Origin: CALINB01 sp938045325
Lineage (GTDB): Bacteria; Pseudomonadota; Alphaproteobacteria; Rhodospirillales; CALINB01
Reading direction: 5' to 3'
NCBI GenBank assembly: GCA_038114465.1
Contig: JAYNQW010000008.1
Coordinates: 1-64,000 of the forward strand
Length of the DNA stretch: 64,000 nt
Part shown: positions 33,907-43,200 of the stretch, piece by piece
How the letters are laid out: each line of letters starts with the position of its first letter
Numbering within the stretch: the first letter of the stretch is position 1
Notes under the pieces: generated by a model
The model's input: the letters and a program-made list of their open reading frames with translations, nothing else
The model's database searches: none
Told to the model about the DNA's origin: nothing
Position numbers and translations under genes: made by a program

Positions 33907-34974
33907 ATGCCCGATATTCTTAGAGAGCCTGTAACCGAGCCGTCCGCATGGAAAAGCGCTCAATTCGAGGCTAATGAGTCTTTTATTGAGTTTTTGACTC
34001 CGGATGAGATCGAAGAAATCGGCCAGGCTGTTCGGTATGTCCGGGAAAATGGCTTAAAAACTTTTGCCTTTGAAAGAAACGATTTTCCTGCGCCTGCTTT
34101 TGCCGAACGCCTTGCCCGTGCATCTTATGAGGTTGAGCATGGCCGTGGCTTCGTTATTTTGCGTGGTATGCCCATGGATCGTTACGATCAGGATGATATC
34201 TACGCCATTACCTGGGCTATCGGAAAAATGATCGGCGAGCCGTTATCGCAAAATGCCCGTGGCGATTTAATCGGCGCGGTGACCGATGTCGGTTCGGATT
34301 ATGAAAATGATATGAATGCGCGCGGATACCTTTCCCGTGCCGATTTACCGTGGCATTGCGATTATGCGGATTGTTCGGTTTTGGTGTGCGTTCGCCCGGC
34401 GAAAACCGGCGGCGGATTGCTGATATCAAGTTCGATGACGGTCTACAATACGATCCTCGAAGAGCATCCCGAATACATCGATATCCTCAGCAAAGGATTT
34501 CCCTGGGATTTGCGCGGTGAAGGTGTGACAGGCACCCTCGAAGAAGTCACCGATCACGATATACCCGTTTACAGTTATTACGAAGGCCGGCTGAGCTGCA
34601 GTTTTAACGGCCGGCGCATTAAGTCGGCTCGACCGAAAATAGGCACTGAGTTTACAGACATTGAGTTGGCTGCGGTCGAAAGTATTTATGAGATTGCATC
34701 GCGCGCGGAAAATAAAATCTGCTTAGCAATTCAAGCCGGCGATATTCAGCTGATGAATAACCACATGATTTTTCATGCCAGAGATAAGTACGAAGACCAC
34801 AGCGACCCGGCGCTGAAAAGGCTGCAATTGCGTCTTTGGATTAATTTGGAAAATGGCCGGGCTTTGGCGCCGGAATTTATTGACCGGTATAATACCGGAC
34901 CGCGAATGGGCGTGACAGCATCCAAGGCCGGCCAAAAGCTACAAGAGCAGACCCTTAAACTCGATCATGTTTGA
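33907..34974 (+). CDS. TauD/TfdA-like Fe(II)/2-oxoglutarate dioxygenase
   Basis: 355 aa from ATG 33907, which has GGGAG nine bases upstream; the ATG at 33898 touches that ribosome site. GRGFVILRGMPMDRY near 81-95 is the start of the catalytic fold, H and D of PWHCDYAD near 147-154 and the His of MIFHARDKY near 294-302 are the iron ligands, and LQLRLWIN carries the cosubstrate Arg. It belongs to the group of larger TauD-like proteins that also includes clavaminate-synthase-like enzymes; a role in small-acid oxidation is likely. It is convergent with the PrpB-like gene, five bases apart. Confidence 0.86.
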   Translation: MPDILREPVTEPSAWKSAQFEANESFIEFLTPDEIEEIGQAVRYVRENGLKTFAFERNDFPAPAFAERLARASYEVEHGRGFVILRGMPMDRYDQDDIYAITWAIGKMIGEPLSQNARGDLIGAVTDVGSDYENDMNARGYLSRADLPWHCDYADCSVLVCVRPAKTGGGLLISSSMTVYNTILEEHPEYIDILSKGFPWDLRGEGVTGTLEEVTDHDIPVYSYYEGRLSCSFNGRRIKSARPKIGTEFTDIELAAVESIYEIASRAENKICLAIQAGDIQLMNNHMIFHARDKYEDHSDPALKRLQLRLWINLENGRALAPEFIDRYNTGPRMGVTASKAGQKLQEQTLKLDHV

Positions 34975-34978
34975 TAAT

Positions 34979-35932
34979 TTAAGAGCGTTTTAGAACGTTT
35001 TTAACATCGCCCAGGTCGCGTTCGTATTTTTCCTTACGCTGCTCATTGGTTGAGAACCGGTGATCCAAATCGAGTATTTCATTCAGACCCATCAATTCGT
35101 TTTGTTCTTGAAACGAGGCGACGAGGTCGGGCCGTTCGATCACTTCGCCGGACTCGACGGATTCCTTTAAGACGCCGAGCGCATTGGTGAGGCCCTGGAT
35201 CATGGCGCCACCGGCGAGGCGCGGGTACAACACAAACTTAACACCAAGTTCTTCCAGCCGTTTCGCTGAGATGAGTTTTTCGCTGACCCGCCCGCGGAGG
35301 CCGTAGCTCATATTGGCTGTCAGCGGTTTGGATATGCGCTCAAGAATGTAATTAAAATGTTCTTCCGTGTAGATTCCGTCCGGAAAAACGATGTCGGCAC
35401 CGGCTTCCGCGTACATGTTCAGCCGTCGGACGGCTTCGTCCAGCTCATATAAGGGAAATGAATCGGTCCGCGCCATGATCGAGAATGACGGATCGCGCCG
35501 CGCATCGACGGCGGCTTTGACTTTCTCCACCATTTCTTCGGCAGAGATAACCTGCTTGCCTTGAAGGTGGCCGCAACGTTTCGGCCAAACTTGGTCTTCG
35601 ATCATGATGGCGGCGGCGCCGGCTTTTTCAAAGTTTCGTACCGTTTGAAACACATTTAAAGGGCCGCCGTATCCGGTATCGGCATCGGCCAGAAACAATA
35701 GGTCGCAGCAATCAATTAACGGGCGGCTGGCTTGTAGGTTCTCTTCCATACCCATAAGCCCGACGTCGGCCCAACCGAGATGACTTTCCGATAAGCCGGC
35801 GCCAGTCAGGATGGCTGCTTGAAAACCGAACTTTTCGACAAGACGCGCGCTGTAGCCGTTGGAAACGCCGGGCATCACGATGATGCCTGGTGCTTTCATG
35901 AGTGTTTGTAACCGCTCGCCTGGTGTCGCCAT
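34979..35932 (-). CDS. Isocitrate lyase/PEP mutase superfamily lyase, PrpB-like
   Basis: 317 aa. The alpha/beta barrel has the Mg ligands D83 and D85 in LADADTGYGG, E112 in IEDQ and the catalytic-loop signature WPKRCGHLQGK with C120, the base of 2-methylisocitrate and isocitrate lyases. SIMARTDSF near 150-158 is also conserved. Relatives include 2-methylisocitrate lyase, dimethylmalate lyase and oxaloacetate decarboxylase. Given the MmgE/PrpD and PrpF genes nearby, cleavage of a substituted isocitrate or malate to pyruvate or glyoxylate plus a second acid is a fair inference. Confidence 0.85.
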   Translation of the reverse strand: MATPGERLQTLMKAPGIIVMPGVSNGYSARLVEKFGFQAAILTGAGLSESHLGWADVGLMGMEENLQASRPLIDCCDLLFLADADTGYGGPLNVFQTVRNFEKAGAAAIMIEDQVWPKRCGHLQGKQVISAEEMVEKVKAAVDARRDPSFSIMARTDSFPLYELDEAVRRLNMYAEAGADIVFPDGIYTEEHFNYILERISKPLTANMSYGLRGRVSEKLISAKRLEELGVKFVLYPRLAGGAMIQGLTNALGVLKESVESGEVIERPDLVASFQEQNELMGLNEILDLDHRFSTNEQRKEKYERDLGDVKNVLKRS

Positions 35933-35967
35933 ACTATCGCCTATGAACCGAGGTTGATTTCGTTATG

Positions 35968-36780
35968 TTATTGAGCCGCGCCAATGTGTTTGAGGAGCGC
36001 TGAATTATACATGTCGGGGCCTTCGAAAAACGTGCAGTGACCGAGGCCGGGTAAGCGCTGATATTTCGCCCCCGAAATTTGTTCGGAAATTTTGCGCACG
36101 CTGGGTTCCGGGGTGACAGGGTCGAGCGTACCGCACATGACCATTGTCGGTACCGTAATGTGGCTAAGTTCTTGGTAGATATCGCCGTTAACCAGCATAT
36201 AGACAGCGGGAACGTAACCTTCTTCCATTATCATAGAGATGTGTTCGGCGAGTTCATCGATGATGTCTGAGTCCGTATTCGGGGCGACCGATTTGCTGGC
36301 GGAAATTTGTGCGAGTCCATCGGGTCCGTTTTTCGCCAGCAAATTAAGGCGCTCCTGCAGGTTTTTTTCACGCACCGTTAGATCAAGGGTTCCATTGCCG
36401 CTTGAGGCTCCCGATAGGGTTAATGTTATGACCCGTTCCTCGTGATGATTGGCAAAGCATGCTGCAATCATTGCACCGACAGATTGGCCGACAATATTTG
36501 CTTTCGGAATTCTCAAGGCGTCCATAAACGCAGCGAGATCATTCGCGTAATCAATCGGTGCCGGAGATTCCTTCGGTAAAGGATCAGAGCCGCCATACCC
36601 CGGCATATCCCAGGCAATGACTCGGTATTGATCGCGCAGGCCCGTAAATTGATGTTCCCAGGATTGCGATCCGGGGCCAAGTCCATGCAGTAAAATTACA
36701 GGCGTGCCTTTGCCGTCTTCCCGGTAACCAAGTCGACGGCCATTCGCGACGCCCGCGGTTTTTAGCAATTCGATGCTCAT
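35968..36780 (-). CDS. Alpha/beta hydrolase
   Basis: 270 aa. The nucleophile elbow is GQSVGA with S100, the acid D220 lies in CGTLDPVT and the base H248 in GLGHCTFFEGP. The oxyanion loop is LLHGLGPGSQSW near 30-41. The family covers C-C bond hydrolases, haloperoxidases and esterases; the spacing resembles 3-oxoadipate enol-lactonases. It may be co-transcribed with the PrpB-like gene (36-base gap). The substrate is not evident. Confidence 0.87.
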   Translation of the reverse strand: MSIELLKTAGVANGRRLGYREDGKGTPVILLHGLGPGSQSWEHQFTGLRDQYRVIAWDMPGYGGSDPLPKESPAPIDYANDLAAFMDALRIPKANIVGQSVGAMIAACFANHHEERVITLTLSGASSGNGTLDLTVREKNLQERLNLLAKNGPDGLAQISASKSVAPNTDSDIIDELAEHISMIMEEGYVPAVYMLVNGDIYQELSHITVPTMVMCGTLDPVTPEPSVRKISEQISGAKYQRLPGLGHCTFFEGPDMYNSALLKHIGAAQ

Positions 36781-36951
36781 GGACCCCTACAGTTCATCAA
36801 TGTCTTGGGTGACCGGCTGACACGGCAATCTAAGACGGTATTTGTTCACAACCTAGCAACTTGGCGGGGACTGGACAAGAACAGTCGATTAAAAAGGTAG
36901 GGAGGGCAGGGTGGCCGGCCCGTCTGTAACGGGCGCAGCAATGCGGACAAA

Positions 36952-38316
36952 TTAAAGGACAATATTTAAGTAAGCGGTGTTGAGGCGTCCCATGGCCAGC
37001 ATCATTTGATAAATGGCAAGCAGCTCATCATACGTCGCGGTCACTAAATTGATCTGTGCGTTGATGACTTCATTATTGGCATCGAGGACGTTAATCACCG
37101 TTTCTTTTCCAGCTTCGCGCAGCTGCTTTCGGGCCGCCGCGACCTCTGAAGCGATGTTAACGGCATTGGCGAAAAGTTCAGCCCGTTGCTGTGCCGTCAG
37201 CAGAGCCTGCCAGGACAACCTCGATTGTTGAATGATTTGGCGGGCAACCTGATCGTGATCGTCTTGGCTCGCCCGGTAATTGAAGTTTGCCTGCGTCAGG
37301 CTATGTTTGGTTGAAAAGCCTGAGAAAAGATCCCATTTGGCCTGCACGACGACGGAATAATCACGCCGGGTGTCGCTAACGGCGCCGAAATCTCTTTCAT
37401 ATTTCCACTCACCGACCATGTCGACGGTCGGGAAAAATTCTGATTTGACCTGGCTTCGCTGGGTACGGGCGACTTCAATCGACATGTTGGCGTTGTTGAT
37501 GGCCGGGTTTTCCAGCAATGCGATATCGAGTGCCCGGTCGAGTTCACTCGGCAAAATATCAACGAGCGGTGCCGGATCGGTCATTTTATCGATATCGGGG
37601 GCGCGGTTAAAAACCTGAATATACCGGCTGACGGCATTTTCAAGTGCGCCTTCGAATGAAACACGCCGCTCCTTGGCAATTTGCAGACGCGATTTCGCTT
37701 GTAGAACGTCTACGGCAATACCGGAGCCACGGCGAACCCGTTCGTCTTCCAAACGCAGCTGCCGTTTGATGGTTTCTTCGTTGTTCCGTGCAAGACCGAC
37801 CAGGCGGCGCTGACGCAGTACGTCGATATACTGTGTGATGCCCTCAAGCAGTTTTGTTTGCCGGGTGCCTTCCAGCGAAAGTGTGGCTAGTGCTTTATTC
37901 AACCGTGCCGTTTTAATGCGGGTCGATGTGGCAAAACCGTTAAATAAGTTTTGCGTCAATGTCAGCGTTGTCTGCTGACGAAACTTCGCCGATTGTTTAC
38001 CGTTGCTTGAACGCTCGCCGGGGCTGTCGATGATTTCCGGGCCCGCATTCGCCGAAGCACTCAGACGGGGATAGTATTCAGAAACATTACGCTTAATATC
38101 AGCATGGGCGGCTTCGACCCGTTTGACCTGCGCTTGGATTTGCGGGTTATCCCGCAGCAGAAACGAGAGGTCTTCTTCAAGCGAGCGGGCGTCCGCCGTG
38201 CCGGTCATGCTGAAGGCAAATAAAGCCGCTATTCCCGTGTGAATGGCAGTCACGGGAAGGCTTCGAATCCAAAAACGACGGCTTTTTGGCCTACCGATTC
38301 GGCCGCAAATAATCAT
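36952..38316 (-). CDS. TolC-family outer membrane channel protein
   Basis: 454 aa. A signal peptide follows a charged N-terminus and ends near residue 42 at TADA. The mature protein shows two outer membrane efflux protein repeats with long coiled-coil helices: ESGLRQ-like heptads near 115-200 and 330-420, LTQNLFNGFATSTRI near 120-134 and its repeat WDLFSGFSTKHSLTQ near 325-340, and the end VINVLDANNEVINAQ near 405-420. It resembles outer membrane ports of type I secretion and adhesin export. No matching membrane-fusion or inner-membrane pump gene is adjacent, so its partner lies elsewhere. The 235 bases upstream hold no other gene. Confidence 0.86.
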   Translation of the reverse strand: MIICGRIGRPKSRRFWIRSLPVTAIHTGIAALFAFSMTGTADARSLEEDLSFLLRDNPQIQAQVKRVEAAHADIKRNVSEYYPRLSASANAGPEIIDSPGERSSNGKQSAKFRQQTTLTLTQNLFNGFATSTRIKTARLNKALATLSLEGTRQTKLLEGITQYIDVLRQRRLVGLARNNEETIKRQLRLEDERVRRGSGIAVDVLQAKSRLQIAKERRVSFEGALENAVSRYIQVFNRAPDIDKMTDPAPLVDILPSELDRALDIALLENPAINNANMSIEVARTQRSQVKSEFFPTVDMVGEWKYERDFGAVSDTRRDYSVVVQAKWDLFSGFSTKHSLTQANFNYRASQDDHDQVARQIIQQSRLSWQALLTAQQRAELFANAVNIASEVAAARKQLREAGKETVINVLDANNEVINAQINLVTATYDELLAIYQMMLAMGRLNTAYLNIVL

Positions 38317-38552
38317 CGTATTAAAATGTGGTGCACAGGGTTAATTACTTAACAAAATATAGTTGTTTTTTAGTATTTCTTTGTTTCTTAAAAAATCGTA
38401 AATAAACCGGAGTCGCGACGCAAGCTTAATTTTAAAAAATTATGATGCCCGTCTTGCTGCGATGCAGACGTGACGAAAAAATCAAGACATCGTCAGCGAA
38501 ATCATGGTTAACGAAAGAAATAATTTTTGGAAGCGCCGGCTGTTAAAGACGG

Positions 38553-38960
38553 TTATTTTTTAACGGCTGCGTCAAATTTCTTTTCTGCTTCTTCGGACTC
38601 TTTGCCGCCGATGCGTTTCATGTCGTCGCGCATGCCGCCGGCATTGACGGGGCTTTTCACCGTGAAGTAAACGACAGGGCCGTCTATCGCCCGGCTGCGG
38701 TGATTGACGTTGCGGGGAATGTGAACAAAATCGCCTTCTTCCAGGATTCGCTCTTCATCGCCGAGGACAAAATGCATCTTGCCCTTGATGATATACGACC
38801 ACTGTTCTTCATCGGCATGTGAGTGAAGGGAGCCGCCTTTGCTTTCTTCCTTGGTTAGGATTGCCGCTTTCATGAATTCGCCGGCGGCCGCCTTCATGGT
38901 GACATTCGGCATGACGTCCTCGATGATCGACTTCATCTGTTCGGTAACATAAAAGGGCAT
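38553..38960 (-). CDS. Small cupin, member 1 of a tandem array
   Basis: 135 aa single-domain cupin. LHSHADEEQWSYIIKGKMHF near 45-64 is cupin motif 1 with two His and one Glu metal ligands; GDFVHIPRNVNHRSRAIDG near 80-99 is motif 2 with the last His. It starts MPFYV like the next two copies, and the segments GEFMKAA, VLGDEERI and YFTVKSP are shared. The C-terminal tail is lysine-rich. Unknown substrate; such small cupins are often sugar-acid or thiol-metal binding enzymes. It is the last gene of the minus-strand array, 41 bases after its neighbour. Confidence 0.83.
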   Translation of the reverse strand: MPFYVTEQMKSIIEDVMPNVTMKAAAGEFMKAAILTKEESKGGSLHSHADEEQWSYIIKGKMHFVLGDEERILEEGDFVHIPRNVNHRSRAIDGPVVYFTVKSPVNAGGMRDDMKRIGGKESEEAEKKFDAAVKK

Positions 38961-39001
38961 CTTTAAATCCTATCGGCAAAGGCGGCGCTTCGATCGAGAG
39001 A

Positions 39002-39409
39002 TTACTTCTTTGCTTTATCAGCGTAACTCGCTTCGGCGTTTTTAGCCGCGTCTTCATCGGCCATATTGTAATCCTGGGCTAAGTCACCGTCGCCGGCCGG
39101 ACTTTTCACGGTAAAAAACGTCGCGGGACCGTTAATGGCCCGGCTGCGGTGATTCGTAAACCGAGGAATATGAATGAAATCGCCTGCTTCGACGATCCGT
39201 TCTTCATCACCCAAAACATAATGCAATTGGCCTTTGACGATGTAGGTCCACTGCTCTTCGTTCGGATGCATGTGCAACGGCGGGCCTTCGCCCTCGGGCT
39301 TGGTGACTAAACCGGCCTTCATGAATTCACCAATACCGGTATAGTTTGTAACCTTCTTGTTGACGCTCGAGTGTCCTTGTTCCATTTCTTTCGGGATGTA
39401 AAACGGCAT
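39002..39409 (-). CDS. Small cupin, member 2 of a tandem array
   Basis: 135 aa. Motif 1 is LHMHPNEEQWTYIVKGQLHY and motif 2 is GDFIHIPRFTNHRSRAING, giving the full metal site. It shares FMKAGLVTKPEGEG and QDYNMADEDA with member 3, the closest paralog by eye. Alternating metal-binding residues are conserved in all four copies, so each is probably active. GAGGAATG precedes the ATG. The function is unknown; its position among copies and behind a hydantoinase/oxoprolinase-type gene suggests a shared substrate group. Confidence 0.83.
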   Translation of the reverse strand: MPFYIPKEMEQGHSSVNKKVTNYTGIGEFMKAGLVTKPEGEGPPLHMHPNEEQWTYIVKGQLHYVLGDEERIVEAGDFIHIPRFTNHRSRAINGPATFFTVKSPAGDGDLAQDYNMADEDAAKNAEASYADKAKK

Positions 39410-39441
39410 TCATTCCTCCTCTTCAGTTGTGTTCGTTTGAA

Positions 39442-39852
39442 TTATTGGGATTTTGCTTTTTCGTTGTAACTCTTTTTGGCTTTCTCCGATGCTTCGCCGC
39501 CAACCATATTATAATCCTGCTGCATGTCGCCATCACCGGTTGGGCTCTTGACTGTAAAAAATTTTGCAGAACCGTCAATGGCCCGGCTACGGTGATTAAC
39601 GTTGCGGGGGATATGAACGAAATCACCAGGCTCGAGAATGCGTTCTTCATCGCCAAGGACATAATGCATCTTGCCTTCGATAAGGTATGTCCATTGTTCT
39701 TCGTTCGGATGCATATGTAATGGTACGCCTTCGCCCTCCGGCTTTGTGACGATAGCCGCTTTCATGAATTCGCCTGCAGCCGCCTGCATCGAGATGTTCG
39801 GGTTTTCATCCGGATTTCTCTTTTTGATGTCATCAACAATATAAAACGGCAT
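39442..39852 (-). CDS. Small cupin, member 3 of a tandem array
   Basis: 136 aa. Motif 1 LHMHPNEEQWTYLIEGKMHY and motif 2 GDFVHIPRNVNHRSRAIDG are nearly the same as in members 1 and 2, combining features of both, as expected from gene duplication with later drift. VLGDEERILEPGD and FTVKSPTGDGDMQQDYNMVG are the other shared stretches. AGGAGGCAT precedes the ATG. It begins 19 bases after member 4 ends. Confidence 0.83.
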   Translation of the reverse strand: MPFYIVDDIKKRNPDENPNISMQAAAGEFMKAAIVTKPEGEGVPLHMHPNEEQWTYLIEGKMHYVLGDEERILEPGDFVHIPRNVNHRSRAIDGSAKFFTVKSPTGDGDMQQDYNMVGGEASEKAKKSYNEKAKSQ

Positions 39853-39870
39853 ATGCCTCCTCCTGCCATA

Positions 39871-40194
39871 TTATTTCTTTAGTTTATGGGTTACCCGGAA
39901 AAATTTGGCGGTTTCATCGACGGCGCAGCTGCAATGATCCGCAAACCGGGGCACGAAGGCGACATCCCCGGGCCCGCACACTTTCTCTTCATCGCCGATG
40001 AGAAATTTCATTTTGCCTTCGAGGACGATGGTCCATTGTTCTTCGTCGTCATGCCTATGCGGGTTGCCCGGCTTGCCGGGTTGTTTGGTGCGCACGGCGG
40101 CATGGGTGAACTCACCCTCGGATTTCCAAAGAATGGATTCCAGTGCATCCGGTGAAGTTTTTCCGCTGAAATCGTCGATTTTAAAAAACGGCAA
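39871..40194 (-). CDS. Small cupin, member 4 of a tandem array (shorter, diverged)
   Basis: 107 aa, about 28 residues shorter than the others because the lysine-rich tail is missing. Motif 1 is PHRHDDEEQWTIVLEGKMKF and motif 2 is GDVAFVPRFADHCSCAVDE, so the metal ligands remain. It starts MPFFKIDDF, matching the MPFY.. start of its paralogs, but the rest is clearly more divergent. It is the first cupin of the minus-strand series and lies 60 bases after the oxoprolinase-like gene stop, probably in one transcript. Confidence 0.8.
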   Translation of the reverse strand: MPFFKIDDFSGKTSPDALESILWKSEGEFTHAAVRTKQPGKPGNPHRHDDEEQWTIVLEGKMKFLIGDEEKVCGPGDVAFVPRFADHCSCAVDETAKFFRVTHKLKK

Positions 40195-40254
40195 TTTCGC
40201 CCCCTGCGCATTAATTATTGTCTGAGTATAACGAATGCGTATCCGCTCGTATAC

Positions 40255-43200
40255 CTATGCCCCGTTTTTCTTTCCAAAACCGCCACCACCGGGTGTTTCG
40301 ATGATAATCCTATCGCCGGCAACAAGTGCGGCTTCGTCGGTTGCACCCAATTCTGTCGTCTCACCGTTTTTGCGCTTGATATATGTCCGTCCCGGTTGTG
40401 CCTTGCCGCCGCCCTCAATGCCGAACGGTCTCACGCGCCGGTTGTTGGATAATATCGCTGCGGTCATCGCTTCGCGGAATTGAATTCGGCGGATGATTCC
40501 ATTGCCGCCCCGGTATTTTCCGTTGCCGCCGCTGTCCGGGCGGATCGCAAACGACTCGACCAAAACCGGATGACGCCATTCAAGCACTTCCGGGTCGGTC
40601 AGGCGGGAATTCGTCATATGCGCCTGTACCGCATCGGTGCCGTCATAACCGTCACCGGCGCCAGTACCGCCACAAATGGTTTCGTAATATTGGTGTTCGT
40701 CGTTGCCGAAGGTAAAGTTGTTCATGGTTCCTTGCGCCGCGGCCATGATGCCGAGTGCGCCGTAAAGCGTATTCACGATCACTTGGCTGGTTTCCACATT
40801 ACCGGCGACGACGGCGGCCGGATATTGCGGATTGAGCACGCAATCCTCGGGCATGACGATCTTCAGCGGTTTCAAGCAGCCGGCGTTCAAAGGAATATCG
40901 TCATCGACAAGCGTTCGAAAGACATACAAAACGGCGGCACGGGTAACGGCAAACGGCGCGTTGAAATTATTGCTTAACTGTGCGCTCGTGCCGGTGAAGT
41001 CTATGATCGCTTCGCGCCGGTCTCGGTCGATACTTATATTCACCTTAATGATGGCGCCGTTATCAAGCTCACATGTATGTGTCCCGTTATTCAAGGTTTC
41101 GATCGCCCGGCGCACGCACTCTTCGGCATTATCCTGAACGTGCTTCATGTAGGCCGTGACGGCATCGCGGCCAAAATGTTCGACCATACGCAGCAATTCT
41201 TGAACGCCTTTTTCATTGGCGGCGATTTGTGCCTTGAGGTCGGCGATATTTTGATCGGGATTACGTGCGGGCCATTTGCCGGAATTCAACAATTCGCGCA
41301 AGGCTTGTTCGCGAAACTGTCCTTGTTCCACGAGCAGAAAGTTATCGATCAAAACACCTTCATCGTCGAGGGTTCGGCTGTCCGGCGGCATCGAGCCCGG
41401 TGTCATGCCGCCGATGTCGGCGTGGTGCCCGCGCGAGGCCGTATAAAAAAGGATATCGGATTGCGACTCATCAAAGACCGGTGTCACCACGGTAATATCG
41501 GGCAGATGCGTGCCGCCGTTATAAGGCGCGTTCAGGACCCAAACATCGCCAGGCTTCATGCTTTCTTTTTGATCGCGAATGACGGCTTGCACGCTTTCGC
41601 CCATGGAACCGAGATGAACTGGGATATGTGGCGCGTTCGCAATCAATTGTCCGTCACCGTCGAAGAGTGCGCAGGAATAATCCAGCCGCTCCTTGATGTT
41701 GACCGAGTATGACGTATTTCCGAGAACCGCACCCATTTGTTCGGCAATCGACATAAAGAGGTTATTGAAAATTTCCAAAGTAACTGGATCGACATCGGTG
41801 CCAACGGCAGCTGTGCTCGCGCGGGCCTCGAAGCGGCTGAGAACGAGATTGCCAATGCCGGTTTTTTCGGCCTGCCAGCCGGGTTCAATCACGATTGTTG
41901 CGTTTGTTTCGGCGATGAGTGCCGGGCCTTTTACCGTGTTCCCGGCGTGTAGTTTGTCGCGTATGTAAACCGGCGCGTCGGTCCAACGATCAAATATATA
42001 GAGTGGGGCTATTGCTTCGGGTTTGGTTGGTTTAACTTGCGACGTTTTGCCGTTTTTAGACGGTATTTCGTTGAGCGTATTCGCCGCCCCGATGGCCTCC
42101 ACGGATATCGCTTCAACAATCATCTCACGGCCGGTCATGACAAATCCGAATTGCCGGCGATGAGCGTTTTCAAATTGCTCTTGCATGGCGGCAGGGTCGC
42201 CGAAGGCAACAGGCAGGGCGGTATCGGTCCCTGCATATTTTAAGTAAACGGTGCATTGCTCGCCGATTTTGTTTTCTTCGATGCCTTGTCTTCGAATTTC
42301 CTTTACTGCATCGGTTTCGAGTTCGGTTCGGGCCATCTTCAGGGATGGCATCAATTGCGGGCCCAAGGGTGCTTCGACGGTTTTTTCCCGCAAGGCACGA
42401 ATATCGGCGAGCCCCATACCGAATGCGGATAGAACGCCAGAATGTTCATGAATCAGCACTGTATTGATTCCGAGCGTGTCGGCAACCCGGCAGGCGTGTT
42501 GTCCGGCGGCACCGCCGAAACAGTTGAGGGCGTACTCGCTGATATCATAACCCCGCTGAACCGAGATGTGCTTAATGGCGTTGGCCATGTTCTCGATGGC
42601 GATGGTGAGAAACCCTTCGGCGATTTCTTCCGGGGTATGGTTCGAATTTGTTTCGCGGTTGACGTCTTTTGTGATGTCCGTGAACTTTGTTTTTGTCGCT
42701 TCGGCATCGAGCCGTTCATCGGCGCCGGGTCCGAAAACGCTTGGAAAAAAATCGGGTTGAATGCGCCCGAGCATGACATTGCAATCGGTAACGCAAAGCG
42801 GGCCGCCGCGCCGGTAACAGGCGGGTCCCGGATCGGCGCCTGCCGAGTCCGGTCCGGCCCGAAGCCGCCCGCCGTCGAAATGCAAAATAGAACCGCCGCC
42901 CGCGGCGACGGTATGAATGCGCATCATCGGTGCTTGTAAGCGTACGCCCGCGACCGTGGTATCGAAAGTGCGCTCGAAGGAACCATCGTAGTGAGATACG
43001 TCTGTCGATGTGCCGCCCATGTCGAAGCCGATGACTTTTTGAAATCCGGCTTGTTCGGCGGTGCGCGCCATGCCGACGACCCCGCCGGCGGGACCCGATA
43101 AAATACTGTCCTTGCCTTGAAACAAGTCGGCGTCCGTTAAGCCGCCGTTCGATTGCATGAACATCAACCGCGTTTCCCCCAACGCGGCGGCGACGGAATC

